Positions 1 to 5,407 of a stretch of DNA of 42,906 nt are shown one piece after another. A program made the translations under genes and the position numbers. Position 1 is the first letter of the stretch, and each line of letters opens with the position of its first letter. The notes under the pieces are model-generated. The model was given only the letters and a program-made list of their open reading frames with translations. It did no database searches and was not told the origin of the DNA. This DNA comes from Chromatiales bacterium (GTDB lineage Bacteria; Pseudomonadota; Gammaproteobacteria; JAGRGH01), in NCBI GenBank assembly GCA_020445605.1, contig JAGRGH010000033.1, positions 1 through 42,906 on the forward strand, given 5' to 3'.

Positions 1-1
1 C

Positions 2-400
2 GCCGAGCAATTGACCGTGTTGCAGGCAATGGCCCGTGTCGAGCTGGAGTCGGAAGATAGCCAAGAATTGCTTGCGCGGATTCTCGGAAAGCCTTCGATT
101 CAAAACCGCGACAAAGGCGACGATGGCGCCCCGAAAATCAGCAAACCCGAGCAAGAGATTCTGCGTCTATACGCTGGCGATGCACGGGGCGCCGATATGG
201 CGGGACAAACCGCTTACGGCCTGTTGAACGCTGTCACGGAGTACACGGACCATCATTATGGCCGCAGTGCCGATGCACGAATCAATTCGATGTTGATGGG
301 ACCGAATGCCCAGCTCAAAGACAAGGCGTTCTCCGTCCTCGCCGAGCATACGCGCGAATGCACGGGTTCTGATTTGCTCCGCTCGCTGCTGGCCAAGTAA
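2..400 (+). CDS. DUF932-like phage/plasmid protein, 5'-truncated
   Basis: The reading frame is open to the left edge of the window, so the N-terminal part is missing; about 132 residues are visible. The stretch around residues 65-105, with LLNAVTEYTDHHYGRS and an ARINSMLMG segment followed by LKDKAF, matches the C-terminal signature of DUF932 (TIGR03299) proteins as I know the family. These are found on phages and plasmids and have no settled biochemical role. It is the first of a run of small plus-strand genes. The stop codon lies inside an AAGTAACTT palindrome (395-403). The in-frame Met at 41 is probably internal, because the homology continues upstream of it. Confidence 0.7.
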   Translation, partial: AEQLTVLQAMARVELESEDSQELLARILGKPSIQNRDKGDDGAPKISKPEQEILRLYAGDARGADMAGQTAYGLLNAVTEYTDHHYGRSADARINSMLMGPNAQLKDKAFSVLAEHTRECTGSDLLRSLLAK

Positions 401-413
401 CTTTTCAAGGAAT

Positions 414-433
414 GGCCCGCCATCGTGCGGGCC
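414..433. other. Perfect inverted repeat (hairpin) after the DUF932 gene
   Basis: GGCCCGC (414-420) pairs with GCGGGCC (427-433) across a six-base loop. No T run follows, so it is not a classical terminator; it may be a processing or attenuation hairpin. The same stem sequence recurs in the real terminator at 3342-3364. Confidence 0.55.
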
Positions 434-464
434 GACAATCCACATTCAATTGATAGGTGCACTC

Positions 465-617
465 ATGAGTGAATTTAAAACCCTGCTGGCCCGCCCCGTG
501 AAACTCGGCGATCACAAAACCAAGTTTGCCAAGGATGGCGTCGACGTCCTTCTGGCCCGCCTCATGGAACCCGCTGGCAAGGCTCAAGCGGAAAAGGCGA
601 AGGCCCGCGCAAAGTAA
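465..617 (+). CDS. Small hypothetical protein (50 aa)
   Basis: A 50-residue protein beginning MSEFKTLLARPVKLGDHK and ending in an Ala/Lys-rich helix (AEKAKARAK). The ATG at 465 follows AGGTG at a workable distance, and the frame upstream of it gives a sequence unlike a protein. It is basic, with no Cys and no membrane segment. No family is recognised. It sits in the early-type small-gene run, and its AAG-TAA end is embedded in a perfect AAAGTNACTTT palindrome. A small DNA- or protein-binding accessory factor is only a guess. Confidence 0.5.
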   Translation: MSEFKTLLARPVKLGDHKTKFAKDGVDVLLARLMEPAGKAQAEKAKARAK

Positions 618-621
618 CTTT
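611..621. repeat. AAAGTNACTTT palindrome over a stop codon
   Basis: Perfect 11-mer (centre A) overlapping the stop codon of the 50-aa gene; one member of the dispersed family described in the findings. Confidence 0.7.
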
Positions 622-639
622 CTAGGGTTCCAGCTCATA

Positions 640-657
640 CCCATTCGATTGAATGGG
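640..657. other. Perfect inverted repeat, CCCATTC/GAATGGG
   Basis: CCCATTC (640-646), loop GATT, GAATGGG (651-657), in the gap between two small genes. No T tract follows. It may be an mRNA-stabilising hairpin or a protein site. Confidence 0.5.
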
Positions 658-698
658 CATGTGCGGCAATCCTGCCGATTCAGATCATAGGGGCAATC

Positions 699-854
699 AT
701 GGCGTCCAATCTCTGTTTGAAAGCAAAGCATGCACTGCGTGCCGTCGACCTTGAGCATTCTTGCGGTCCACGTACGGCAAGAGCCTATGCCGCGGCGCAT
801 GGGGTTTTCCGCTTGTACATTCTCGCGCGTCTCTTGCGCCGCAATTCGATTTAA
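699..854 (+). CDS. Small hypothetical protein (51 aa)
   Basis: A 51-residue basic protein beginning MASNLCLKAKHALRAVD, with a predicted helical C-terminal half ending LYILARLLRRNSI. The ATG at 699 is preceded by AGGGG at a good spacing, and the next gene follows 12 bases after the stop, so it fits the run of coupled genes. No known domain is recognised. The middle segment (CGPRTARAYAAAHGV) looks like a short helix-turn-helix-sized unit, but this is not enough to assign DNA binding. Confidence 0.5.
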   Translation: MASNLCLKAKHALRAVDLEHSCGPRTARAYAAAHGVFRLYILARLLRRNSI

Positions 855-866
855 CAGGGGATTGCC

Positions 867-1064
867 ATGAAAACGGTCCACGAATTCGTCGACGGGGATT
901 TTCCCGTCAAACTGGAGCAATCGGCGCGGGGAAAATTCCGCGCCACCTATGGCGCGGAAGTCCACGCCAATTTGGATTATGCGATTGCCGCCGAGCAATA
1001 CGGATACTGCGTTTTTCATTCGCTGGCATGTGCGGGAAAACTCGATAACGGCGCGGGGGATTGA
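867..1064 (+). CDS. Small hypothetical protein (65 aa)
   Basis: A 65-residue protein beginning MKTVHEFVDGDFPVKLEQ. The ATG follows CAGGGGATTGCC, a reasonable ribosome binding site. It has alternating hydrophobic residues that suggest a small beta-rich fold, two Cys near residues 47 and 54, and no signal or membrane segment. The next gene starts 3 bases after its stop. No family is recognised; probably an early accessory phage protein. Confidence 0.5.
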   Translation: MKTVHEFVDGDFPVKLEQSARGKFRATYGAEVHANLDYAIAAEQYGYCVFHSLACAGKLDNGAGD

Positions 1065-1067
1065 ATC

Positions 1068-1508
1068 ATGACTGGATCGAATCACGTTTTCAGTAGCAGT
1101 GCCCATAGTGGCGACGTCGAAAGCCGAATTGATGAGCTGTTCACAATGGCCCGCTTGTGCCATTGGTCGCATTCGGAAATTCTTGAGCATTTGCAAACCC
1201 GTGTTTACGCCCCGCTGGCCATGCGCGCCCCGAATGGTCGACGCAAGCATTCGCAATGGCTGGCAGGGTTCGCCAACGGATACGTGCACGCCAAAATGAA
1301 AGAGATTTGGCGAATGGTCGAATTTGTCTATCAAGACGTGGACGGCACGTTGTATTCAACTTACCGCGATTCAACCTTGCGCAAGACTGCCGAATGGCAC
1401 GAAGCGGGGCGGGGCGCCGAGCTGGGCAAACTCCCGCGCGGGTTCGTATGGTCGGATTGTTCGAAGCCTTTCACGCCGATTCAACCCGAGCAAAGGACCG
1501 CATCATGA
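1068..1508 (+). CDS. Hypothetical phage protein (146 aa)
   Basis: A 146-residue soluble protein. It is rich in Trp and His in its middle part (HSQWLAGFANGYVHAK, residues about 61-76), with no membrane segment and no motif I can name. Its stop overlaps the next start by four bases (ATGA), showing translational coupling. It lies inside the plus-strand small-gene run and is conserved in length with nothing I recognise. Function unknown. Confidence 0.6.
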   Translation: MTGSNHVFSSSAHSGDVESRIDELFTMARLCHWSHSEILEHLQTRVYAPLAMRAPNGRRKHSQWLAGFANGYVHAKMKEIWRMVEFVYQDVDGTLYSTYRDSTLRKTAEWHEAGRGAELGKLPRGFVWSDCSKPFTPIQPEQRTAS

Positions 1509-1822
1509 ATTTCGTCGACCGCAATGGCGTGCACCTATCTATTGGAGCGCGAGTGCACGTCCACCGTCCTCGGGGCGCGCATGGCCAAATGGAAACGATC
1601 GAAGGCAAAATCATGGCGCTTTACGACAATCCGCCGTCCGTCACACTGCTACTGCTGGCCGCCTATCGGCGTGAATTCAAAAACGTAGTTGAATACCTTG
1701 AGCGGGGTGCTGGCTTCTTCGTCGCTCTTCCGGGCCGATGGAACGGCGAGCAATTTACTTGCGACACGGTGCACGACGACATCGAGCATTCTTTTCACGC
1801 ATGGGCTGAAGTCCAAAAGTAA
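1505..1822 (+). CDS. Hypothetical phage protein (105 aa)
   Basis: The start at 1505 is fixed by the ATGA overlap with the gene before; a longer upstream frame exists but would run through that gene. The 105-residue product begins MNFVDRNGVHLSIGARVHVHR, and this N-terminal third (D-x-x-G..L.IG.RV.V) resembles a small beta-barrel, as in KOW or SH3-like phage proteins; this is shape resemblance only. It ends in AAAAG-TAA inside a perfect palindrome at 1815-1827. Confidence 0.55.
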   Translation: MNFVDRNGVHLSIGARVHVHRPRGAHGQMETIEGKIMALYDNPPSVTLLLLAAYRREFKNVVEYLERGAGFFVALPGRWNGEQFTCDTVHDDIEHSFHAWAEVQK

Positions 1823-1827
1823 CTTTT
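1815..1827. repeat. AAAAGTAACTTTT perfect 13-bp palindrome
   Basis: Member of the AAAGTNACTTT family with the longest perfect arms. It covers the stop codon of the 105-aa gene and ends 14 bases before the next ATG, adjoining its Shine-Dalgarno (GGAG). Confidence 0.75.
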
Positions 1828-1841
1828 CTGGAGCGCACATA

Positions 1842-2090
1842 ATGCCCACCGTTCAAATCAAAACCTACACGTTGCCCTATTTCTGGTCGTCCTATCTGGT
1901 CAACGGCGATCATTCCGGAATGGATGATTCCGAGCTGAAAGGCATTCTCGAATGGCTGGCGCAATTCGACGCGCCCCACCATTGCGTCGACGTATCCGAG
2001 CAATCGCAATTCTGCTGGCGCCATGATGCAATCAACTATGCAAAGGCTTGCTCTTGCTACGTCTACACTTTCGAAATTTCGGGGAATTGA
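1842..2090 (+). CDS. Hypothetical phage protein (82 aa), DUF6926-like
   Basis: An 82-residue protein beginning MPTVQIKTYTLPYFWSSYL and continuing with VNGDHSGMDD. The pattern TLPxxWxSYLxNGDxSGxxxxE is one I associate with small phage and plasmid proteins grouped as DUF6926; the assignment is from memory and tentative. The ATG is preceded by GGAG. The C-terminal half carries four Cys (residues about 48-75), which could bind metal. The next gene starts 3 bases after the stop. Confidence 0.6.
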   Translation: MPTVQIKTYTLPYFWSSYLVNGDHSGMDDSELKGILEWLAQFDAPHHCVDVSEQSQFCWRHDAINYAKACSCYVYTFEISGN

Positions 2091-2092
2091 AA

Positions 2093-2476
2093 ATGAAAAA
2101 GAAACTTTACCGGGCCATTGCGTCGCGGATCGCTGCACAAGCAAATTGTCTTGAACGCGGCAATTCGGAATGGCATGCAAAACACGGTGCCGTTATCGCC
2201 GAATTGATCCGCGACCATTCGCCCAGCGGATCTGGTTTCGACGCTGGCACTCAATTGGACAACAAGTCCACGCCCGAAAGACTGGTATTCAAAACGTCCT
2301 TTCATCACATGAACGACGGTGGCTATTACGACGGGTGGACGGAACATAGCGTTATCGTCACGCCTTCGCTTGTCTTTGGTTTCAATCTGCGCATTACGGG
2401 GCGCGACAGAAACGCAATTAAGGACTACATCGCCGATTGTTTTAATACGGCACTGAGGAAGGAAGTCGACGCATGA
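2093..2476 (+). CDS. Hypothetical phage protein (127 aa)
   Basis: A 127-residue protein beginning with a basic helix (MKKKLYRAIASRIAAQANCLERG). The start at 2093 was preferred to an upstream in-frame codon inside the previous gene, because GGGG sits a short distance before it and the protein composition improves. A central segment reads FKTSFHHMNDGGYYDGWTEHSV, typical of a beta-hairpin. Its stop overlaps the next gene by four bases. Small proteins of this look are common on phages and conjugative elements; no function is known to me. Confidence 0.6.
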   Translation: MKKKLYRAIASRIAAQANCLERGNSEWHAKHGAVIAELIRDHSPSGSGFDAGTQLDNKSTPERLVFKTSFHHMNDGGYYDGWTEHSVIVTPSLVFGFNLRITGRDRNAIKDYIADCFNTALRKEVDA

Positions 2477-3084
2477 GCAAACTAACTTTCGCCAGCAGCG
2501 TCAACCGCTGGCACGATGAAACCGCGCTAGATCATGCGATGCACGACGTCGACGGCGTGAGCCTTCCAATCTGCGGCGCAAAGCAATACGCTTTCACGGG
2601 CCATCGTGCCGCGCCGTCAAAATCACTTTGCGGCAATTGTCGGCGCATCATTGGCGGGGCGATAACCCGCGGCATGCGTCGCGCGTTCTTCGCCAGTGCA
2701 TGGGCCGAGCAAGCGGAGGAAACCGGGCATAGCGCCGAGCTGGTAGGCAAAGACATTATGGAAATAATGCCCCGTACCGTCGACGCGTCGTGCCATTGCG
2801 CCGCGCGTACGCTTTGGTTTGACATGGAGGCACGCAATGGCGGGAGCCTGGACGTCGTCGACCTTTTCGCCCGTGCATGTGGATTGCCGACCGATGGCGC
2901 CGATAGAGAATTGACGCCGGAAGCATTCGGCCACTATTGCGCAATGCAAGCAATGGGGCATGGTGTCGGATTGGAATCATTCGGCCATGCGGTCAACGAT
3001 TCAATTCATGTGCCCCGTGTTGAATTTGGATCGTATTCGCTGGCCCGCGATTATTTCGTCGACCTTACTTCCACCCATGATTGA
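2473..3084 (+). CDS. Hypothetical phage protein (203 aa)
   Basis: The largest gene of the left module (203 residues). The N-terminal half contains a Cys/His set: a Cys near residue 34, then CGNC near 53-56, which could form a small zinc site, followed by a Cys-x-Cys pair in SCHC near residue 108. The C-terminal half (FGHYCAMQAMGHGVGLESFGHAV) is helical. The start overlaps the previous stop (ATGA). A near-match to the dispersed palindrome (AAACTAACTTT) lies just inside the gene at 2479-2489. No family recognised. Confidence 0.6.
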   Translation: MSKLTFASSVNRWHDETALDHAMHDVDGVSLPICGAKQYAFTGHRAAPSKSLCGNCRRIIGGAITRGMRRAFFASAWAEQAEETGHSAELVGKDIMEIMPRTVDASCHCAARTLWFDMEARNGGSLDVVDLFARACGLPTDGADRELTPEAFGHYCAMQAMGHGVGLESFGHAVNDSIHVPRVEFGSYSLARDYFVDLTSTHD

Positions 3085-3096
3085 GGCGTGCACACC

Positions 3097-3291
3097 ATGT
3101 TGATAGACATTCTCAGATTGATCGGCGCGGGGTTCGCCTTTGTGTGTGCCTTTCTGGCACTGCTGGCCAAAGTGATCGAAGGCGATTTAATCAGCGGTCT
3201 ACTCTGCTGGGGCGGGCTGTTTGTCGTTGGGGTTTTCACGCTACCCGACCCGATGCAAGCGGAAAGAATCCGCCGAGCTGTGCGGGATTGA
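3097..3291 (+). CDS. Small two-helix membrane protein (64 aa)
   Basis: A 64-residue hydrophobic protein starting MLIDILRLIGAGFAFV. Two membrane segments are visible, about residues 5-24 and 31-50, separated by a short KVIEGD loop, then a charged tail. I chose the ATG at 3097 rather than the GTG at 3088 because GAGG (3083-3086) is at the right distance for it. It is the last gene before a terminator. It could be an inner-membrane accessory factor such as a superinfection-exclusion protein, but nothing in the sequence proves that. Confidence 0.55.
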   Translation: MLIDILRLIGAGFAFVCAFLALLAKVIEGDLISGLLCWGGLFVVGVFTLPDPMQAERIRRAVRD

Positions 3292-3303
3292 ATCCGCCTG
3301 TCA

Positions 3304-3320
3304 CTAAACCGAAGGTTTAG
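3304..3320. other. Perfect hairpin CTAAACC-GAA-GGTTTAG
   Basis: Seven-base perfect stem with a three-base loop, 13 bases after the last stop of the left gene run and just before the terminator. It may protect the mRNA 3' end or be an operator. Confidence 0.55.
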
Positions 3321-3341
3321 ATTCAACCCGTTTCAGCCATT

Positions 3342-3365
3342 GGCCCGCGCAATGCGGGCCTTTTG
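3342..3365 (+). terminator. Rho-independent terminator of the left gene run
   Basis: GGCCCGC, loop GCAAT, GCGGGCC, followed immediately by TTTT and a further T-rich stretch. It lies about 50 bases after the last gene and closes the plus-strand operon. Confidence 0.85.
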
Positions 3366-3469
3366 CTTTCCGCCCCGCTGGCGCCCCGTGAACCCCGCTT
3401 GGCTATCTCCCCACCTTGGCCCATGCGATCGGCTGGCCACGGGGCGCGTATTGCGTTCTAGCGGCATGT

Positions 3470-3645
3470 CTTGAGCTGGCCCGCCCCGAGCTGGGGTGCA
3501 TGGCTGGCCCGTCCTTCCGTCCTTGGATTGAAACCCGCTGCACTCGGATGCGCCGAGCTGTGCATTGCATCGTGCTGTGCATTGCATCGTGCCCCGAGCT
3601 GGCCCGCTGTGCCCCGAGCTGGCCCGTGCTGCTGTGCATTGCGTA
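3470..3645. repeat. GC-rich direct-repeat cluster, no gene
   Basis: The stretch from 3366 to about 3870 holds no convincing gene. It contains two perfect tandem 17-bp units CTGTGCATTGCATCGTG (3558-3574 and 3575-3591), followed by two imperfect 20-bp units beginning CCCCGAGCTGGCCCG (3592-3611 and 3612-3631) and a partial CTGTGCATTGC (3632-3642). GAGCTGGCCCG also occurs near 3473. The 13-base core CTGTGCATTGCAT recurs once more at 16915-16927, just before the late genes. An imperfect AAAGGTACTTT lies at 3655-3665. Confidence 0.7.
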
Positions 3646-3872
3646 GATAGGTCAAAAGGTACTTTCTGGACTTGCTTTCCGGGGCGGGGGTGCGCCGAGC
3701 CCCGATTTCGAAGAGGTTATGAAATGCATAGAGGCACCTACTGAAGAAATTTACTTGGACCCCGTTTTTCCGTGCAAAAGGAAACCCCCGTACAGAAAAG
3801 CACGAGTGTGCGGATCTGCCGGGGGCCGGTTACGCCAAATTTTTTTTGGATTCAGGTCATGGGCACCGATCC

Positions 3873-4307
3873 TTACTCGGCGTGTCCTTTATATGTGGGG
3901 CTCGTGATTTCGATGATCCGGGTCGCATTGCCCATCATGTCGTGTGCCGTTGAGATTGGGGCGCAGACAATCCACGAATGCACTTCGCCGATGATCCCCT
4001 TCAATCGATCAATCTCCTGGCTGGCGCAATGTTGGTGGTAGTCCGCCATGCTGACTGGGGTATGTCCAGAATCCAGCGGGTCGGGGTGCCCCTCCATCGG
4101 GGCTCCGCAGCAACACACGTCGACGCCTTCCCCGTATTGCTGGAGGGCTTCATAAAGCCGGCTGACGGCTTCGGCCGCTTCGATGGGGTTGCAGCCCTCT
4201 TGCCTAGACTGGCACAGCAGGCATTCACCGCCCCGCTGTTCGTAGATTGACGCGAATGGGGTCATCCGTACCCCACACCGGGTGCACGTGTTCGATTTAG
4301 AGGTCAT
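3873..4307 (-). CDS. Cys-rich zinc-finger-like phage protein (144 aa)
   Basis: The predicted product begins MTSKSNTCTRCGVRM and has two CxxC pairs (CTRC near residues 8-11 and CLLC near 29-32) spaced like a small zinc ribbon, followed by a CCC cluster near 65 and a His/Cys-containing stretch. I chose the ATG at 4307 because it overlaps the end of the upstream gene within GATGACCTCTAA, which signals coupling; a longer frame to 4367 would run deep into that gene. Together with its neighbour it forms a two-gene minus-strand unit flanking the putative origin. A nucleic-acid-binding role is plausible but unproven. Confidence 0.65.
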   Translation of the reverse strand: MTSKSNTCTRCGVRMTPFASIYEQRGGECLLCQSRQEGCNPIEAAEAVSRLYEALQQYGEGVDVCCCGAPMEGHPDPLDSGHTPVSMADYHQHCASQEIDRLKGIIGEVHSWIVCAPISTAHDMMGNATRIIEITSPTYKGHAE

Positions 4308-4647
4308 CATCGCTCTCGTCCTCGTTGTCCTCGCTCTCGGGTGTCCAGGGGCCGTCCAAGTCCTCATCCCAATCCGCGGGAGCTGCCGCCGCGCCCTGGG
4401 TCTTCGCCGCGCCCGAAGTGGTCTTCGCCGCGCCTGCCGGGCTCTTCGGTTGAAACGGTCGGTAGGCGTGAAGGGGGCAGAGTTCGACGGTGCAATCGCG
4501 AACTTCCTGGCGATCGTAGTTTGTGCATTGCAGACATTTTCCTTTCAGGGCGTTCGTCCGCGAGCTGGATTTCGCGAAAGCGCGTTCGAGAATCCCCTTT
4601 GCAGAGGGTGGGACGGTGTTCAGGTACTCGGCTTGCTTCGGGGTCAT
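4297..4647 (-). CDS. Small Cys-motif phage protein with acidic tail (116 aa)
   Basis: The middle of this protein (residues about 38-66) carries CLQCTNYDRQEVRDC followed by CPLHAYRPF. The pattern CxxC-x6-EVxxC-x5-CPLxxYRP is a recurring small domain of phage proteins in replication or early regions; its four Cys probably bind zinc. The C-terminal third is Ala-rich and then strongly acidic (DEDLDG, ESEDNEDESDDDL). A strong ribosome binding site, GGAGGAG, precedes the ATG. It is the first gene of the minus-strand pair, with the next gene overlapping its end. Confidence 0.7.
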   Translation of the reverse strand: MTPKQAEYLNTVPPSAKGILERAFAKSSSRTNALKGKCLQCTNYDRQEVRDCTVELCPLHAYRPFQPKSPAGAAKTTSGAAKTQGAAAAPADWDEDLDGPWTPESEDNEDESDDDL

Positions 4648-4698
4648 GACTCCTCCGGTGTAAACATGGGTCGTGCGTCGTGAACGATACCAGAAAAA

Positions 4699-4719
4699 TG
4701 AAGTGAATCGTCCACTTCA
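4699..4719. promoter_or_regulatory. Inverted repeat TGAAGTG/CACTTCA, operator candidate
   Basis: Perfect 7-bp arms with a 7-bp spacer, upstream of the minus-strand Cys-protein pair. A TGGTATCGT extended -10-like element on the minus strand lies between it and the gene, so the repeat would sit near the -35 region of their promoter. Confidence 0.4.
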
Positions 4720-4908
4720 GGTGGAAGGTGCTACCAGGGTACTTGCAGGGGGGGTGTGTCCTCCAAAAAAGGTCAAATTTGCGGGGGTCGGCCAGGTGGG
4801 CTTTTTCGCCGAGGTCGGACCGGGGTCGGACGGTGGTCGGCGGATCGACGATAGACCCGGATGGCCGGAAAATCAAAAAACCTCAAAAAATGCACTGTTT
4901 CCGAAAAG

Positions 4909-5226
4909 TCGCCGGATAATCGCTGGATCGCCGGAAAAAGGGCATATTTGCCTTTGTGTACGCTGTCTTTTTTTTATTTTTTTTCCCTGGGGGCGCGGAG
5001 TCAAAACAGGGGGTTATCCAGCGATTCAGCGATTATCCGGCGACTTACCTGGTTTGCTCGTGAAAATTTTTTCGAAAATGTGCAGAAATGGCCAAAATAG
5101 TAGGAAAATTGCAGTCTTCCGACCAAAACTCGCTGGATAATCGCCGGATACGGGTTAGGGGCGGCTTCGAATTTTCGAAATTCTGACGGTCCGTCGCCCC
5201 GTTTTTCACGATTATCCGGTGATTCG
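4909..5226. other. Putative replication origin with iteron-like repeats
   Basis: The 4648-5358 region has no gene. It holds four exact copies of GGATAATCG or its complement: 4914-4922 (+), 5030-5038 (-), 5135-5143 (+) and 5209-5217 (-). They are embedded in longer repeats of the type CGCYGGATAATCGCYGGAT; additional partial units (GGATCGCCGG at 4925, TTATCCAGCGATT at 5014) adjoin them. Long A/T tracts (around 4969-4984, 5065-5072, 5228-5233 and 5290-5298) lie between and beside the repeats. The region ends at the primase-helicase gene. Iterons plus AT-rich tracts next to an initiator-type gene is the classic layout of an origin. Confidence 0.6.
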
Positions 5227-5358
5227 ATTTTTTTCGGGCTTCGGAAAATTTTTTTCGCGGTTTGAGCAGTTGACACACTCGTGCAAGAAATTTTTTTTCC
5301 GATCGTCGTTTTTCGCACTTTCGAACTCCCGCCGGCCGCGATCGGGTCGCGTAAACGT

Positions 5359-5382
5359 AAAAAAGGCGACCCCTTGGCCGCC
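5359..5382 (-). terminator. Rho-independent terminator of the primase-helicase gene
   Basis: Read on the minus strand: GGCGGCC, loop AAGG, GGTCGCC (one G-U pair), then TTTTTT. It lies 26 bases past the stop codon at 5408. Confidence 0.8.
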
Positions 5383-5407
5383 TGGTGGTTCTCGGGTCCG
5401 AGCCCGA

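Noticed and set aside
405-1334. Long minus-strand open frame of 309 codons opposite the left small genes
   Set aside because: It lies opposite several coupled plus-strand genes with good ribosome sites; its product is low in recognisable motifs and shows shadow-frame composition.
3558-3642. CRISPR array
   Set aside because: Repeats are head-to-tail without spacers of constant length and no cas gene is near.
3403-3655. Several short frames on both strands over the repeat cluster
   Set aside because: Their products merely translate the direct repeats (Met-His-Ser and Gly-Gln-Leu patterns) and no ribosome site supports them.
3719-3907. 62-codon plus-strand frame after the repeat cluster
   Set aside because: Basic, compositionally odd product, overlaps the end of a better minus-strand gene; the frame crosses an eight-T run.
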